A stretch of DNA of 64,000 nucleotides from an uncultured Flavobacteriaceae bacterium (GTDB taxonomy: Bacteria > Bacteroidota > Bacteroidia > Flavobacteriales > Flavobacteriaceae): positions 62,001-126,000 of the forward strand of contig CANNGA010000002.1 in assembly GCA_947504035.1 (NCBI GenBank), written 5' to 3'. Of this stretch, positions 37,222 through 47,193 are shown in pieces. A model generated the notes under the pieces. The model was not told the DNA's origin. It ran no database searches and was given only the letters and a program-made list of their open reading frames with translations. Both the position numbers and the translations under genes were made by a program. Position 1 is the first letter of the stretch. Every line of letters starts with the position of its first letter.

Positions 37222-40200
37222 TTATTTGGTTCCAATATAGATAGGGCCAGTGAATGGTGGTAAACCACTATTCTCTAAATTAATAATGTAATAATATGTA
37301 CCGTTAGGAACAGTACCAGATGCTCCAAGTGCAGCATTATGTGCTTCACCTTGCCATGAGCCTTGGCCTTCACCTAAACCGTAATCGTTAGATTGAAATA
37401 TAAGTGCGCCCCATCTATTAAATATTTTAACGCTAGCCACAAAGCCACATAATTCAATGCCTTTAATATCAAAACGATCATTAATACCATCATTATTAGG
37501 TGTTAATGCTTTTGTAACAGTAACATCATTTACACCACACGGCAGTACGATACATTCTGCATTAATGGCAATAGATACTTCTGTGATATCGATGCAGCCG
37601 TCTTGAAGCCCTGTATATCTTAATAAGTAATTAATAGGGGAGCTACCAGGTTTAAAATCGTCTGTGAGTATTAAGGTTGTTGGGTCGAATATATTGGCGT
37701 TTAATTGGGCTAGTGTATTGCCTTCTATAAGCTCCCAAGTTCCTGTAACTGTATCCGTAGATAAGTAATCATTTAAATCTATAACACCATCGTTATAACA
37801 CGCGTCAGGTGCATTTACCGTGGTAACGATTTCATCTAGAACGACATTTAAGGTTTGTGTATACACCGCTTCGTTTGCACAAGCATCTCTTACAGTCCAT
37901 GTTCTTGTAATTTGATAGTCTTCGAAAACCGTATCATCAAATCCATTAACCTCATTAAATACAGTAATAATATCGCTAGAACAATTATCAGCAAATTCAA
38001 TGTTTGGAACATCAGGGATATCAGTACAACTTACGGTTACGTTGGGCGCTATAGGATCTAAAGGTACAGGCGCAGTGGTGTCAATAACATTTATAGTTTG
38101 TGAAAAATCGGTTGACAATCCACAGGCGTCAGTCGCAGTCCACGTTCTTGTAAGTGTAAAGGTCCCAGAACAGGCTCCAGCTGTAGTTTCATCATTTACA
38201 GTTATTGTAACTGCACTACAGTTATCTTTTGCTTCTAAAGTTTCAGGTTCTGGTATCGCATCGCACTCTACTGTAATTTCAGAAGGAAGATTACCTATAA
38301 ACTCTGGAGCAGTAGTATCTTGTACAGTGATAATTTGTGTAAAGGCTGTTTCTAAACCAACACCGTCAGTGGCAGTCCAAGTGCGTTCTAACATATAGTT
38401 AGAAATACAATCGCCATCGATTCTATTCTGTTCGAATGTTACAGCAACCTCAGAACAATTGTCTGTAGCGCTAAGTGAAACAAAGGAAGGAATGTTATCA
38501 CACTCTACCGTCATATTAGCTATTAATGATATGAATGATGGAGGTTCGTTGTCAACCACAATAACCGTTGCATCGCAAAATGCTGTATTACCACTATTAT
38601 CCGTAATGGTTAGCCTTACAGTATTAGCTCCAATATTATCACATGTAAATATAGTTTGAGAGATCTCACGACTTGCAATACCACAATTGTCTGTAGAATT
38701 GTCATCAATGTCTTCAGTAGTTAAAGTTGCTGTACCTGTTGCATCCAGGGCAATTTCTACGTTTTGACATAGTGCAATTGGGGTTATAGTGTCTTCTACA
38801 GTTATAATAGCGTTACAAGTGCCTTCGTTACCATTTTCATCCGTAACGGTTAATACTACTGTATTTTCCCCAACGTTATCACAGGTAAACGTCGTTTCAG
38901 ATAGGCTGATAGATGTTATAGCATCGCAATTATCTGTAGAATTGTTGTTGATTTGCTCTGGCGTAATGGTTGCAGTATTCGTGTTTTCATCAAGTGCTAC
39001 AGTTATATTTTGACAGTTAGCTACAGGTGCTTCATCATCTGTTACTGTAACAGATTGTTCGCAAGTACTCGTGTTTCCAGAACTATCTGTAACCGTCCAC
39101 GTTACGGTTGTTGTTCCTAATTGAAATTCAAAGGTGTTAGGATCGATAACAGTATCGTTTACAGCTGCAGTAACCGTATTAATAGCACAGTTATTAGTTG
39201 CTGTTGGTACGCCTAGGTTTATGGTTGTTGAGCAGTTCCCCACGCCATTTGCCGATGTTGTTGTTCTAATAGGATCAGGACATGTTATTGTAGGGCTAAT
39301 TGTATTTACAACAGTAACAGTAGCCTCACAAGTTGCTGTATTTCCAGCATTATCTGTAACCGTAAGTGTTACTGTATTATCACCAATATCGGCACAGGTG
39401 AAACTGGTTTGAGAAGCTTCACGTGTTGCAATACCACAATTATCTGTAGAATTGTTGTCAATGTCTTCAGCAGTTAAAGTTGCTGTACCTGTTGCATCTA
39501 GGGCAATTTCTACGTTTTGACATAGTACAATTGGGTTTATAGTGTCTTCTACAGTTATAATAGCGTTACAAGTCCCTTCGTTACCATTTTCATCCGTAAC
39601 GGTTAATACCACTGTATTTCCCCCAACATTATCACAGGTAAACGTCGTTTCAGATAGGCTGATAGATGTTATAGCATCGCAATTATCTGTAGAATTGTTG
39701 TTGATTTGCTCTGGCGTAATGGTTGCAGTATTCGTGTTTTCATCAAGTGCTACAGTTATATTCTGGCAGTTAGCTACAGGTGCTTCATCATCTGTTACAG
39801 TAACAGTTTGCTCGCAAGAGCTCGTGTTTCCAGAACTATTAGTTACGGTCCATGTAACTGTTGTAGTACCAAGCTCAAACTCGAAAGTTGTAGGATCGAT
39901 AGGAGTATTGTCTACACGCGCTATAACTGTATTAATATCACAATTATTAGTCGCAGTAGGTGTACCTATAGCTACTGTTGTTGTGCAGTTGCCTGTACCA
40001 TCATTTGATGTTGCAGCTTCTACATTAGCAGGGCATTCAATTGTTGGATTAATAAGGTTTATGACTGTAACAGTAGCCTCACAAGTTGCTGTATTTCCAG
40101 CATTATCTGTAACCGTAAGTGTTACTGTATTATCTCCAATATCGGCACATGTGAAACTGGTTTGAGAAGCTTCACGTGTTGCAATACCACAATTATCTGT

Positions 40201-42531
40201 AGAATTGTTGTCAATAGCTTCAGCTGTTAAAGTAGCCGTACCACTGGCGTCTAAAGCAATTTCTACGTTTTGACATAGTGCGATAGGATTTTCGTCGTCT
40301 GTTATTGTTACCGTTTGTTCACAGGATGCTGTATTTCCAGAGGTATCTGTAGCTATCCAAGTAACCTGTGTTTCTTCTAATTCGAATATGAAGGTTTCAG
40401 GATCTATTGTAATACCATCTACTTGTGCAATAACTTCTGCAATTTCACAATTGTCATCTGTTATAGGTGTACCAAGATCTACCGTTGTAGCACAGTTTCC
40501 TGTACTATCATTAGATGTACTTATGGAAATGTTAGCTGGACAAGTAATGGTTGGATCTTCTGTATCATTAACGGTAATCGTTTGTGTGACATTAATGGTG
40601 TTCCCACAATCGTCTGTAACACTATAGGTTCTTGTAATGGTTTCAGGGTTGCTTTGGTTGTTAGACACATCACTTACAAAAGCAACTATAGGTGCAATAC
40701 CAGAGTTGTCTGCTTCATCAGTAACAACGGTTACATCAGCTTCTGGAATATCTGCAGTACACTGTACAGTGATAGGATCTGGATTGCTTGCTGTTGGAGG
40801 CGTATCAACAAATTCTCTGAAATTTACAGGTATAAGTAAAGGTGCTGGTATGGGGTTTCCTTCACAAATTCCGTCGGTTTCAAACCCTTTTATAAGGTCT
40901 TTATTAAATTCTACCAGAGACACAGAGCCCGTACCACTAACGGTTCCAGAAAGCGCAACTTGCGGCACAAAATCGGGATCTTGTAGAATCGTACAGTCTG
41001 TTGTAACGGTTAATGATAAACTTAATTGTGCTAAAATGTCATTTGTATTGGTAGATAGTGGTAACGTTCCAAGGTCCCAAACAATAGCGCCATTAGCACC
41101 TATACTAGGATCGAAAACAGGTATGTTTGTTGTTGAAAACGGAGGGAACGTTTCCGTAGAAATATTAAAATTAGTAATGTCTACTGCATCAGGAACAGGA
41201 ATGGTGATGCGAGTGTCGTTTAACTCTTCTGTCCCTGTGTTTCTTATGTCTATAACAAAGTTAGCACTTTCATTAGGAGCTAAAGTAGTATTGGTATCAC
41301 TAGGCGGGTTCCCGTTTATAGAGGTGTTTGAGACAATAACTTCTGGTTCGGGAACAAACGCTTCTACAGCAAATGTAATGTTAAAAATAACATAAGAATC
41401 GCGCGTAGAACCATATCTAATGGTTGTAGACGATTGTAAGTTGTCAATAAACTTGTTGTCGTCTGAGGGATCTGTGTTATCATTTCCATTATCAATATCA
41501 AATACAGCTATATCTACTCCTGTACTATTAGGGCGATCACTAAAGGTTCTAGGACCATCCGTTATAACAGATGAATTGAAAAAATTGTCTGCGGAATTAC
41601 CAGAATGTGATAAGGCTTCAAACGTATTGGTATCCTGTCTTAACATTTGCAAAAAGTCTCCTGAAACGCTAACATCTCCTTCAGCAGCCATAACTCCTAA
41701 TTTTAGGTTTACGTCACCGTTTTCTAAAGATTTAAATCCTGAAATAGGAACATCGAAAGTACCAGGGCCATCAGCCACAAAGGCATGACCGTCAAAAACA
41801 GTAATGTCGCGAAATCTCATTTTAGGATTCTCATAAACAACGACCATACCCCAGCCCCCAAAGTAACCTACATTATCGGCGTTACCTTCTCTTGTTGCAA
41901 TATCTGCAACGGTATAGGCACCAAGACCGTTTGTTCTTACGTACTCTGTAATGTCTGCGTAGGCACTGTAAATGTTAAAATCGTCACCATCTGTCGGAAA
42001 GGCAATAATACCGTTGGCATTAATTTCTTGGTAACTTGTAGCTTCAGGCCCTTGGATGAGTACACGTTGCTTGTCGAAAGTTTTGGTCACTCCATTTTTA
42101 GTTACGGTAAAGGTTCTTGTGTCTACTTCACGAACACTAGCCGCTCTTCCTGTCCAATACAAACCTGCATATAGAATTTTAGAACATTCTGGAATGGCAT
42201 CATTTTCAGTAGAAAACGTAAGTGTAGCTGTAGACGAATTTAAGGTACTAGCATCGTTATCGGCATCCACATATTCCATGTCGTTATTATTATTAGTAAG
42301 GTTGCCATAATTTACCAATGTTAAATTGGTATTTCCAATCATGGCAAAGTCACCTTGAACCGAATAAATACTTTGGGTAGGCGTTTCTAAAGCAGTTCTA
42401 GGCGCAAAAGGCACTCTAACTTGAGCATAACTATTCCCTAAACTTAATAACAGTATTACAAAACTACCAAGCAGTTTATGCATGTAAGTATGTGTAGCGG
42501 CGTTATACCTTTTTGTGAGACGTAATTTCAT
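37222..42531 (-). CDS. Giant T9SS type B adhesin with tandem HYR/Ig-like repeats
   Basis: The 1769-residue protein has a signal peptide (ending near NSYAQ), an N-terminal region to about residue 590 that resembles gliding-associated surface proteins (YAGLYWTGRAAS, DxDNDNDNTDP), then about 1000 residues of HYR/Ig-like repeats of ~80-85 residues, each with paired cysteines and phrases such as TVTDNAGNTATCEATV. The last ~100 residues are the gliding motility-associated C-terminal domain (LTPNNDGINDRF, then FNRWGALIF, GTYYYIINL), a type B sorting signal. It is exported by T9SS and probably displayed on the surface with its PorP/SprF partner. A second possible start is residue 17. Confidence 0.92.
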   Translation of the reverse strand: MKLRLTKRYNAATHTYMHKLLGSFVILLLSLGNSYAQVRVPFAPRTALETPTQSIYSVQGDFAMIGNTNLTLVNYGNLTNNNNDMEYVDADNDASTLNSSTATLTFSTENDAIPECSKILYAGLYWTGRAASVREVDTRTFTVTKNGVTKTFDKQRVLIQGPEATSYQEINANGIIAFPTDGDDFNIYSAYADITEYVRTNGLGAYTVADIATREGNADNVGYFGGWGMVVVYENPKMRFRDITVFDGHAFVADGPGTFDVPISGFKSLENGDVNLKLGVMAAEGDVSVSGDFLQMLRQDTNTFEALSHSGNSADNFFNSSVITDGPRTFSDRPNSTGVDIAVFDIDNGNDNTDPSDDNKFIDNLQSSTTIRYGSTRDSYVIFNITFAVEAFVPEPEVIVSNTSINGNPPSDTNTTLAPNESANFVIDIRNTGTEELNDTRITIPVPDAVDITNFNISTETFPPFSTTNIPVFDPSIGANGAIVWDLGTLPLSTNTNDILAQLSLSLTVTTDCTILQDPDFVPQVALSGTVSGTGSVSLVEFNKDLIKGFETDGICEGNPIPAPLLIPVNFREFVDTPPTASNPDPITVQCTADIPEADVTVVTDEADNSGIAPIVAFVSDVSNNQSNPETITRTYSVTDDCGNTINVTQTITVNDTEDPTITCPANISISTSNDSTGNCATTVDLGTPITDDNCEIAEVIAQVDGITIDPETFIFELEETQVTWIATDTSGNTASCEQTVTITDDENPIALCQNVEIALDASGTATLTAEAIDNNSTDNCGIATREASQTSFTCADIGDNTVTLTVTDNAGNTATCEATVTVINLINPTIECPANVEAATSNDGTGNCTTTVAIGTPTATNNCDINTVIARVDNTPIDPTTFEFELGTTTVTWTVTNSSGNTSSCEQTVTVTDDEAPVANCQNITVALDENTNTATITPEQINNNSTDNCDAITSISLSETTFTCDNVGGNTVVLTVTDENGNEGTCNAIITVEDTINPIVLCQNVEIALDATGTATLTAEDIDNNSTDNCGIATREASQTSFTCADIGDNTVTLTVTDNAGNTATCEATVTVVNTISPTITCPDPIRTTTSANGVGNCSTTINLGVPTATNNCAINTVTAAVNDTVIDPNTFEFQLGTTTVTWTVTDSSGNTSTCEQSVTVTDDEAPVANCQNITVALDENTNTATITPEQINNNSTDNCDAITSISLSETTFTCDNVGENTVVLTVTDENGNEGTCNAIITVEDTITPIALCQNVEIALDATGTATLTTEDIDDNSTDNCGIASREISQTIFTCDNIGANTVRLTITDNSGNTAFCDATVIVVDNEPPSFISLIANMTVECDNIPSFVSLSATDNCSEVAVTFEQNRIDGDCISNYMLERTWTATDGVGLETAFTQIITVQDTTAPEFIGNLPSEITVECDAIPEPETLEAKDNCSAVTITVNDETTAGACSGTFTLTRTWTATDACGLSTDFSQTINVIDTTAPVPLDPIAPNVTVSCTDIPDVPNIEFADNCSSDIITVFNEVNGFDDTVFEDYQITRTWTVRDACANEAVYTQTLNVVLDEIVTTVNAPDACYNDGVIDLNDYLSTDTVTGTWELIEGNTLAQLNANIFDPTTLILTDDFKPGSSPINYLLRYTGLQDGCIDITEVSIAINAECIVLPCGVNDVTVTKALTPNNDGINDRFDIKGIELCGFVASVKIFNRWGALIFQSNDYGLGEGQGSWQGEAHNAALGASGTVPNGTYYYIINLENSGLPPFTGPIYIGTK
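38700..40280 (-). repeat. 753-bp tandem DNA repeats inside the adhesin gene
   Basis: Blocks at about 38716-39060 and 39469-39812, and at about 39310-39530 and 40063-40283, are nearly identical with a constant offset of 753 bp (251 codons). The unit holds about three HYR/Ig-like domains. Bounds are approximate. Such repeats can expand or contract by recombination and change adhesin length in frame. Confidence 0.85.
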
Positions 42532-42547
42532 TATATTTAACTATAGG

Positions 42548-43045
42548 TTAAGACGGAATTTCGATTTTGTAAAAAATTCTAATATTCGTGTCAGGTTTAA
42601 CTTTTATAAAACGTTCTATATCTGCTAGATTTGTTTTAAAACAGCATTTTATAAAAATGTACTTTAAGTTTTTAAATTTCGTAATGTAGGATAGGTCTAA
42701 ATTGGCATTAAGATCTTGAGGGGTATTTAAACTTATATATACAAGTTCCACATGAGATGCATCATAATTTGTGGCACTTAAATGTTTTAAGGCTGTAGCA
42801 CCGTTTAAGTTAATTTTTAAAGGTGGTTTGTTCGCATCAAGAGTTTTTTGCGTTATACCCTGAAAATAAATGGTAGGGTGTAATTTAAAGGCCAAGTCAT
42901 AAAAATGGGTTCTATCGGCACCGTAATTTTGGTTTTGTAACTCGTAAATGGTGCTACTTTGAGCTTCCATTTTTGTAGTGTTATAGAAAAATGCTAAGAC
43001 ACAAAAAATGTAGATATAGCAGTGTTTTGAAAATTGTATAGTCAT
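42548..43045 (-). CDS. Secreted leucine-rich-repeat-like protein at the head of the adhesin operon
   Basis: This 165-residue protein has a hydrophobic N-terminal signal (about residues 9-21), then a region with regularly spaced leucines: INLNGATALKHLSA, HVELVYISLNTPQDL, NLDLSYITKFKNLKYIF. That spacing resembles short leucine-rich repeats. It ends 16 bp before the adhesin gene and is probably co-transcribed. It could bind or pilot the adhesin, but there is no direct evidence. A TAAGTTTG promoter ends only 2 bp before the ATG, so the true start may be a little downstream or the mRNA leaderless. Confidence 0.65.
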   Translation of the reverse strand: MTIQFSKHCYIYIFCVLAFFYNTTKMEAQSSTIYELQNQNYGADRTHFYDLAFKLHPTIYFQGITQKTLDANKPPLKINLNGATALKHLSATNYDASHVELVYISLNTPQDLNANLDLSYITKFKNLKYIFIKCCFKTNLADIERFIKVKPDTNIRIFYKIEIPS

Positions 43046-43510
43046 AGCAAACTTATTTTAACTAAATGTTACGTTCGATTATAGGCTGTATACCATTACG
43101 AGATGGTAGTAACAGCATTTTTCTGAGGGAAGAAAATTGCGGAAACTGTTTTATAGTCTTAAGGTTAATGTCAATTAAAACCTTAAATAGCTTTAAACAT
43201 ATAGTTCCATATATAATTCGATCTAGGGTCATTACTTTATTGTATTGTAGGTGTAACAAATAGACATATATCTCAGGCTCTATTCAAAAAAAAATGTTAA
43301 ACCACAAATAAAATCGACAAAAAGAAGCTCTTTAGATTTTTATCTGCTTTTAATCGTATTTTATCGGTTATGTTTGAAATTTTTTTAGTAAGAATAAAGC
43401 AGCATAATGTTGAGATTTGTGATAATTTCTCTATATCGTACATTAAAAGAATTTGAATTTCGCCGAAAAAACACGTATTTTACCTCCAAAAAATAACATT
43501 TAATCGGAAA
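43046..43510. other. 465-bp divergent intergenic region between adhesin operon and sixA-like gene
   Basis: No convincing gene. A weak LytTR-like pair, TACGTTCGA at 43070 and TACCATTAC at 43091 (21 bp apart), lies just upstream of the adhesin operon. The rest is AT-rich. Confidence 0.5.
43048..43055 (-). promoter_or_regulatory. -7 promoter element for the adhesin operon
   Basis: The minus strand reads TAAGTTTG, an exact TAnnTTTG match directly beside the start codon at 43045. Confidence 0.4.
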
Positions 43511-43999
43511 ATGAAAAAGCAATTAACCATTATTAGACATGCAAAATCATCATGGGAACACGATGTTATAGATCATGAAAGACCATTAAAGGAGCGAGGG
43601 ATTGCAGATGCAAATTTGATGGCTAAAGCCCTTCGTAAATTAAATTTAAAACCAGATGCGATACAAATAAGCGATGCGAAACGTACAACATCTACAGCGG
43701 CACTTATTTTACCAGAATTAGAAGTGTCTAATGCAGAGATTAATTACGAGCATAAGCTTTATGATTTTTCGGGAGAATTGCTTTTAGAGGTGATTAAAGG
43801 CTGTGATACTAATGTGGCGCATCTCATGATTTTTGGTCATAACCATGCCATTACTCATTTTGTAAATACATTTGGAGACCGCTATATCGAGAATGTCCCA
43901 ACCTGTGGTGTGGTTCAATTGGAATTTCAAATAGCGGAATGGTCTAAAATAACAAAAGGACGTACCATTAAAACACTCTTTCCAAGAGATTTAAAGTAA
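43511..43999 (+). CDS. SixA-like histidine phosphatase
   Basis: The 162-residue protein belongs to the histidine phosphatase superfamily: TIIRHAKSSWEHD carries the catalytic RH, KERGIADANLMAKAL follows, and a second catalytic His lies in MIFGHNHAITHF. The small size and RHAKS motif match SixA, which dephosphorylates phosphohistidine in two-component phosphorelays. It is followed after about 120 bp by ppk1, so a role in phosphate or polyphosphate signalling is possible but unproven. Confidence 0.88.
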   Translation: MKKQLTIIRHAKSSWEHDVIDHERPLKERGIADANLMAKALRKLNLKPDAIQISDAKRTTSTAALILPELEVSNAEINYEHKLYDFSGELLLEVIKGCDTNVAHLMIFGHNHAITHFVNTFGDRYIENVPTCGVVQLEFQIAEWSKITKGRTIKTLFPRDLK

Positions 44000-44089
44000 G
44001 AAAAACATGTGTGTAATACGCCGTATCATGCCCTCTTAAAATTGCCAAATTTTTAATTGTATTTTAAATTTTTTTCACACGAAATAGAA

Positions 44090-44097
44090 TATATTTG
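44090..44097 (+). promoter_or_regulatory. -7 promoter element for ppk1-ppx
   Basis: TATATTTG matches TAnnTTTG, 22 bp upstream of the chosen ppk1 start codon. The longer reading frame begins upstream of it. Confidence 0.55.
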
Positions 44098-44119
44098 TTT
44101 GCATTATAATCATATAACA

Positions 44120-46183
44120 ATGACCAAAACGGAATATCCTGAAAGCCAATATATCAATAGAGAAATTAGTTGGCTTCAATTTAATGCTAGAGTACTTCAA
44201 GAGGCTACAGATGTAAGTGTACCACTAATTGATCGGTTGCGATTTTTAGGTATTTTTTCTAATAATCTAGATGAATTTTTTAAAGTGCGTTATGCCACTG
44301 TGAAGCGTATTGTTGAGGCTGGTAAAGGTGGTAAAAATGAGTTAGGAGGGATTAAAGCCAAACAACTGCTAGAGATTATTACACAAATCGTGATTACACA
44401 ACAAGCAGAAAGTTTGCGGGTTTTAGATGCCATAGATGCGGCTTTAAAAAAGGAAAATATATTTATCATTAATGAGACGCATCTTAAAGACACCCAAAAG
44501 GATTTTGTTAAAGCGTATTATTTTCAGCATATAAGTTCTGCTTTAGTGACTATCATACTTAATGATCTTGTTGTATTGCCCAACCTTAAAGATAGTGCTG
44601 CGTATTTAGCCGTTAAAATGCAGATGAAAGATGGCAGCAAACAGTTTGCCCTTATAGAAATACCAAAGTCTGTAGATCGTTTTATAGAACTGCCCAAGGA
44701 AGGTGACAAGAACTACATCATCATGGTGGATGATTTGTTACGTTATTGCTTGAGTGATATTTTTAATATTTTTGATTATGAAACCATATCTGCGCACATG
44801 ATTAAGATTACCAGAGATGGTGAACTTGATTTTGATAGTGATTTGAGTAAGAGTTTTATGGAAAAAATCTCGGATAGTGTTAAGCATCGCGAATTGGGAG
44901 AACCTGTACGTTTTGTTTATGATAAAACTATAGATGAAGATACTTTAGAATATCTTATGAAAAAAATGGGGATTGATAATACAGACAGTATCATTCCTGG
45001 TGGGCGTTACCATAACAAACGCGATTATATGTCTTTTCCAAGTTTGGGACGTCAAGATTTATTGTATGCTAAAATTACGCCACTTCGTGTTAAAGGCTTA
45101 AGTTTAGAGACGAGTATATTTGATGCGATCTCTAAGAAGGATTATTTGGTACATACACCTTACCATACCTTTTCATACATTGTAAAGTTTTTAAGAGAAG
45201 CAGCCTTAGATCCTAAGGTGAAAACTATAAAAATTACAATATACCGATTGGCTCAAATTTCGCATGTTGCAAGTTCTTTAATCAATGCGGCTATTAATGG
45301 TAAAACGGTAACCGTTTCTATAGAACTTAGGGCTAGGTTTGATGAAGAGGCTAATATTAGATATGCCGAACAAATGAAAAAAGAAGGGGTGCATTTAATT
45401 TTTGGAGTCCCTGGTCTTAAAGTACACAGTAAGATGTGTGTGATAGAACGCGAAGAAGGTAAAAAATTAAAGCGTTATGGGTTTATAAGTACAGGTAATT
45501 TTAATGAGTCTACCGCTAAGATTTATACAGATTATACCTTGTTTACAACCAACCAATCTGTACTAAAGGAGGTTAATAAAATATTTAATTTCTTCCATAC
45601 CAATTATAGAGTATATGCTTATAAACACTTAATTGTATCGCCACATTACACACAAAAAACAGTTTTTAAACTTATCGATGAACAGATTCGTAAAAGTAAA
45701 TCTGGTGGAAAAGGGTATATTAGATTAAAAATGAACAGTTTGTCTAGTTATGTCATGATAGATAAGCTTTACGAAGCTAGTAATGCTGGCGTACGTATTG
45801 ATATGATTGTTAGAGGAATTTGTTGTCTTATACCTGGTGTTGAAGGTTTAAGCGAGAATATAAAGGTGATTAGTGTTATTGATAAATTCTTAGAGCATTC
45901 CCGTCTTTATATTTTTGGAGAGGATACAGATGTAAAAATGTATATTTCTTCGGCAGATTGGATGACGCGTAATATAGAAAATAGAGTAGAGGTAAGTTGC
46001 CCAATTTATAGTGATGACATAAAGCAAGAAATTATTGAAAATTTCAATATTTGCTGGAAAGATAACATTAAATCAAGACTTATTAATACCGATAAGGAAA
46101 ACGAATACAGATTGAATGCAAAAGCGAAAGTGCGGTCGCAAATCGCTTTGTATGATTATTATGTTGACAAGTTAAAAGATTAG
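44120..46183 (+). CDS. ppk1: Polyphosphate kinase 1
   Basis: PPK1 makes polyphosphate from ATP. The start at MTKTEYPESQ gives 687 residues, the usual length, and is supported by the promoter just upstream. INREISWLQFNARVLQEA is the family N-terminus, SNNLDEFFKVRYA the next conserved block, and LKVHSKMCVIERE carries the expected autophosphorylated histidine in a phospholipase D-like domain; FISTGNFNESTAKIYTDY is also typical. The gene ends 1 bp before ppx, so synthesis and degradation of polyphosphate are encoded together. Confidence 0.96.
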   Translation: MTKTEYPESQYINREISWLQFNARVLQEATDVSVPLIDRLRFLGIFSNNLDEFFKVRYATVKRIVEAGKGGKNELGGIKAKQLLEIITQIVITQQAESLRVLDAIDAALKKENIFIINETHLKDTQKDFVKAYYFQHISSALVTIILNDLVVLPNLKDSAAYLAVKMQMKDGSKQFALIEIPKSVDRFIELPKEGDKNYIIMVDDLLRYCLSDIFNIFDYETISAHMIKITRDGELDFDSDLSKSFMEKISDSVKHRELGEPVRFVYDKTIDEDTLEYLMKKMGIDNTDSIIPGGRYHNKRDYMSFPSLGRQDLLYAKITPLRVKGLSLETSIFDAISKKDYLVHTPYHTFSYIVKFLREAALDPKVKTIKITIYRLAQISHVASSLINAAINGKTVTVSIELRARFDEEANIRYAEQMKKEGVHLIFGVPGLKVHSKMCVIEREEGKKLKRYGFISTGNFNESTAKIYTDYTLFTTNQSVLKEVNKIFNFFHTNYRVYAYKHLIVSPHYTQKTVFKLIDEQIRKSKSGGKGYIRLKMNSLSSYVMIDKLYEASNAGVRIDMIVRGICCLIPGVEGLSENIKVISVIDKFLEHSRLYIFGEDTDVKMYISSADWMTRNIENRVEVSCPIYSDDIKQEIIENFNICWKDNIKSRLINTDKENEYRLNAKAKVRSQIALYDYYVDKLKD

Positions 46184-46184
46184 T

Positions 46185-47090
46185 ATGCTTTCAATAAAAA
46201 AATATGCAGCTATAGATATAGGGTCGAATGCTGTACGCTTATTAATATCTAATGTGATTGAAGAAAAAGGAAAACCTCCTATTTTCAAAAAAAACTCGTT
46301 GGTAAGGGTGCCTATACGTTTAGGTGCAGATGTGTTTTTAAAAGGTAAAATATCTAAAGAGAATACGCAGCGTATGTTAGATACGATGCTAGCGTTTAAA
46401 TTGTTGATGACATCTCACAAAGTCGTTAAATACAAAGCTTGTGCAACTTCTGCCATGCGAGAATCTGAAAACGGAAAGGCTGTTGTAGCTTCTATTTTAG
46501 AACACTCTGGTTTACGTATAGATGTTATTGATGGTGAAGAAGAAGCCGCTATTATCGCAGCAACCGATTTGAACAAATTTATAGACCCTAACAAAGTATA
46601 TTTATATGTAGATGTAGGTGGAGGAAGTACAGAGTTTTCTGTAATTAGTAACGGTGAGCAAATAGCGTCGCGTTCTTTTAAAATAGGAACCGTACGTTTG
46701 CTTAATGATATGGTGAAAAAGGACGCTTGGTCCGAATTGGAAACATGGATAGATACACATACCAGTGTTTATGATAAAATTAGTGTTATTGGTTCTGGTG
46801 GAAATATCAATAAGATTTTTAAAGTGTCAGGAAAAGCTATAGGTAAACCTTTAACTTACTTCTATTTAACGACGTATTACGATACGCTTCAAAGTTTTTC
46901 TTATGAAGAACGTATTACCGAATTAGGGTTAAACCAAGATAGGGCAGATGTTATTATTCCCGCCATGCGTATTTACCTATTTGCCATGAAATGGAGTAGG
47001 GCGAAGCACATTTATGTGCCTAAAATTGGTTTAGCAGATGGTATTATAAAAAGTATATTCTATAATACAGTTTCTAGTCATACACAGTAG
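46185..47090 (+). CDS. ppx: Exopolyphosphatase / Ppx-GppA phosphatase
   Basis: The 301-residue protein has the actin-like ATPase-fold motifs of the Ppx/GppA family: AAIDIGSNAVRLLISNV at the N-terminus and YVDVGGGSTEFSV in the middle. It lacks the C-terminal HD-like domain of long Ppx proteins and is of the short type. It removes phosphate from polyphosphate ends or from pppGpp. It sits 1 bp after ppk1 in the same operon. Confidence 0.92.
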   Translation: MLSIKKYAAIDIGSNAVRLLISNVIEEKGKPPIFKKNSLVRVPIRLGADVFLKGKISKENTQRMLDTMLAFKLLMTSHKVVKYKACATSAMRESENGKAVVASILEHSGLRIDVIDGEEEAAIIAATDLNKFIDPNKVYLYVDVGGGSTEFSVISNGEQIASRSFKIGTVRLLNDMVKKDAWSELETWIDTHTSVYDKISVIGSGGNINKIFKVSGKAIGKPLTYFYLTTYYDTLQSFSYEERITELGLNQDRADVIIPAMRIYLFAMKWSRAKHIYVPKIGLADGIIKSIFYNTVSSHTQ

Positions 47091-47193
47091 ATTTTTGCAC
47101 TTCAACCACAAATTCTAAAAGTTTTAAGAATATGATATATATTCGTTTCCAGATATGTATAGCTTACAGCATCTGATACTCAAAACTATTACA

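Noticed and set aside
37855-42310. Long plus-strand open frames across the adhesin gene
   Set aside because: They are reverse-strand shadows of the repeat-rich minus-strand adhesin; they repeat with the same 753-bp period and have no start signals or protein-family features.
37222-42531. The adhesin repeats as a possible CRISPR-like or mobile repeat array
   Set aside because: The repeats keep reading frame and encode HYR/Ig-like domains; there are no short direct repeats with unique spacers.
43070-43099. LytTR-like pair upstream of the adhesin operon as a firm operator
   Set aside because: The spacing is 21 bp but the second half matches poorly, so it is kept only as a weak candidate.
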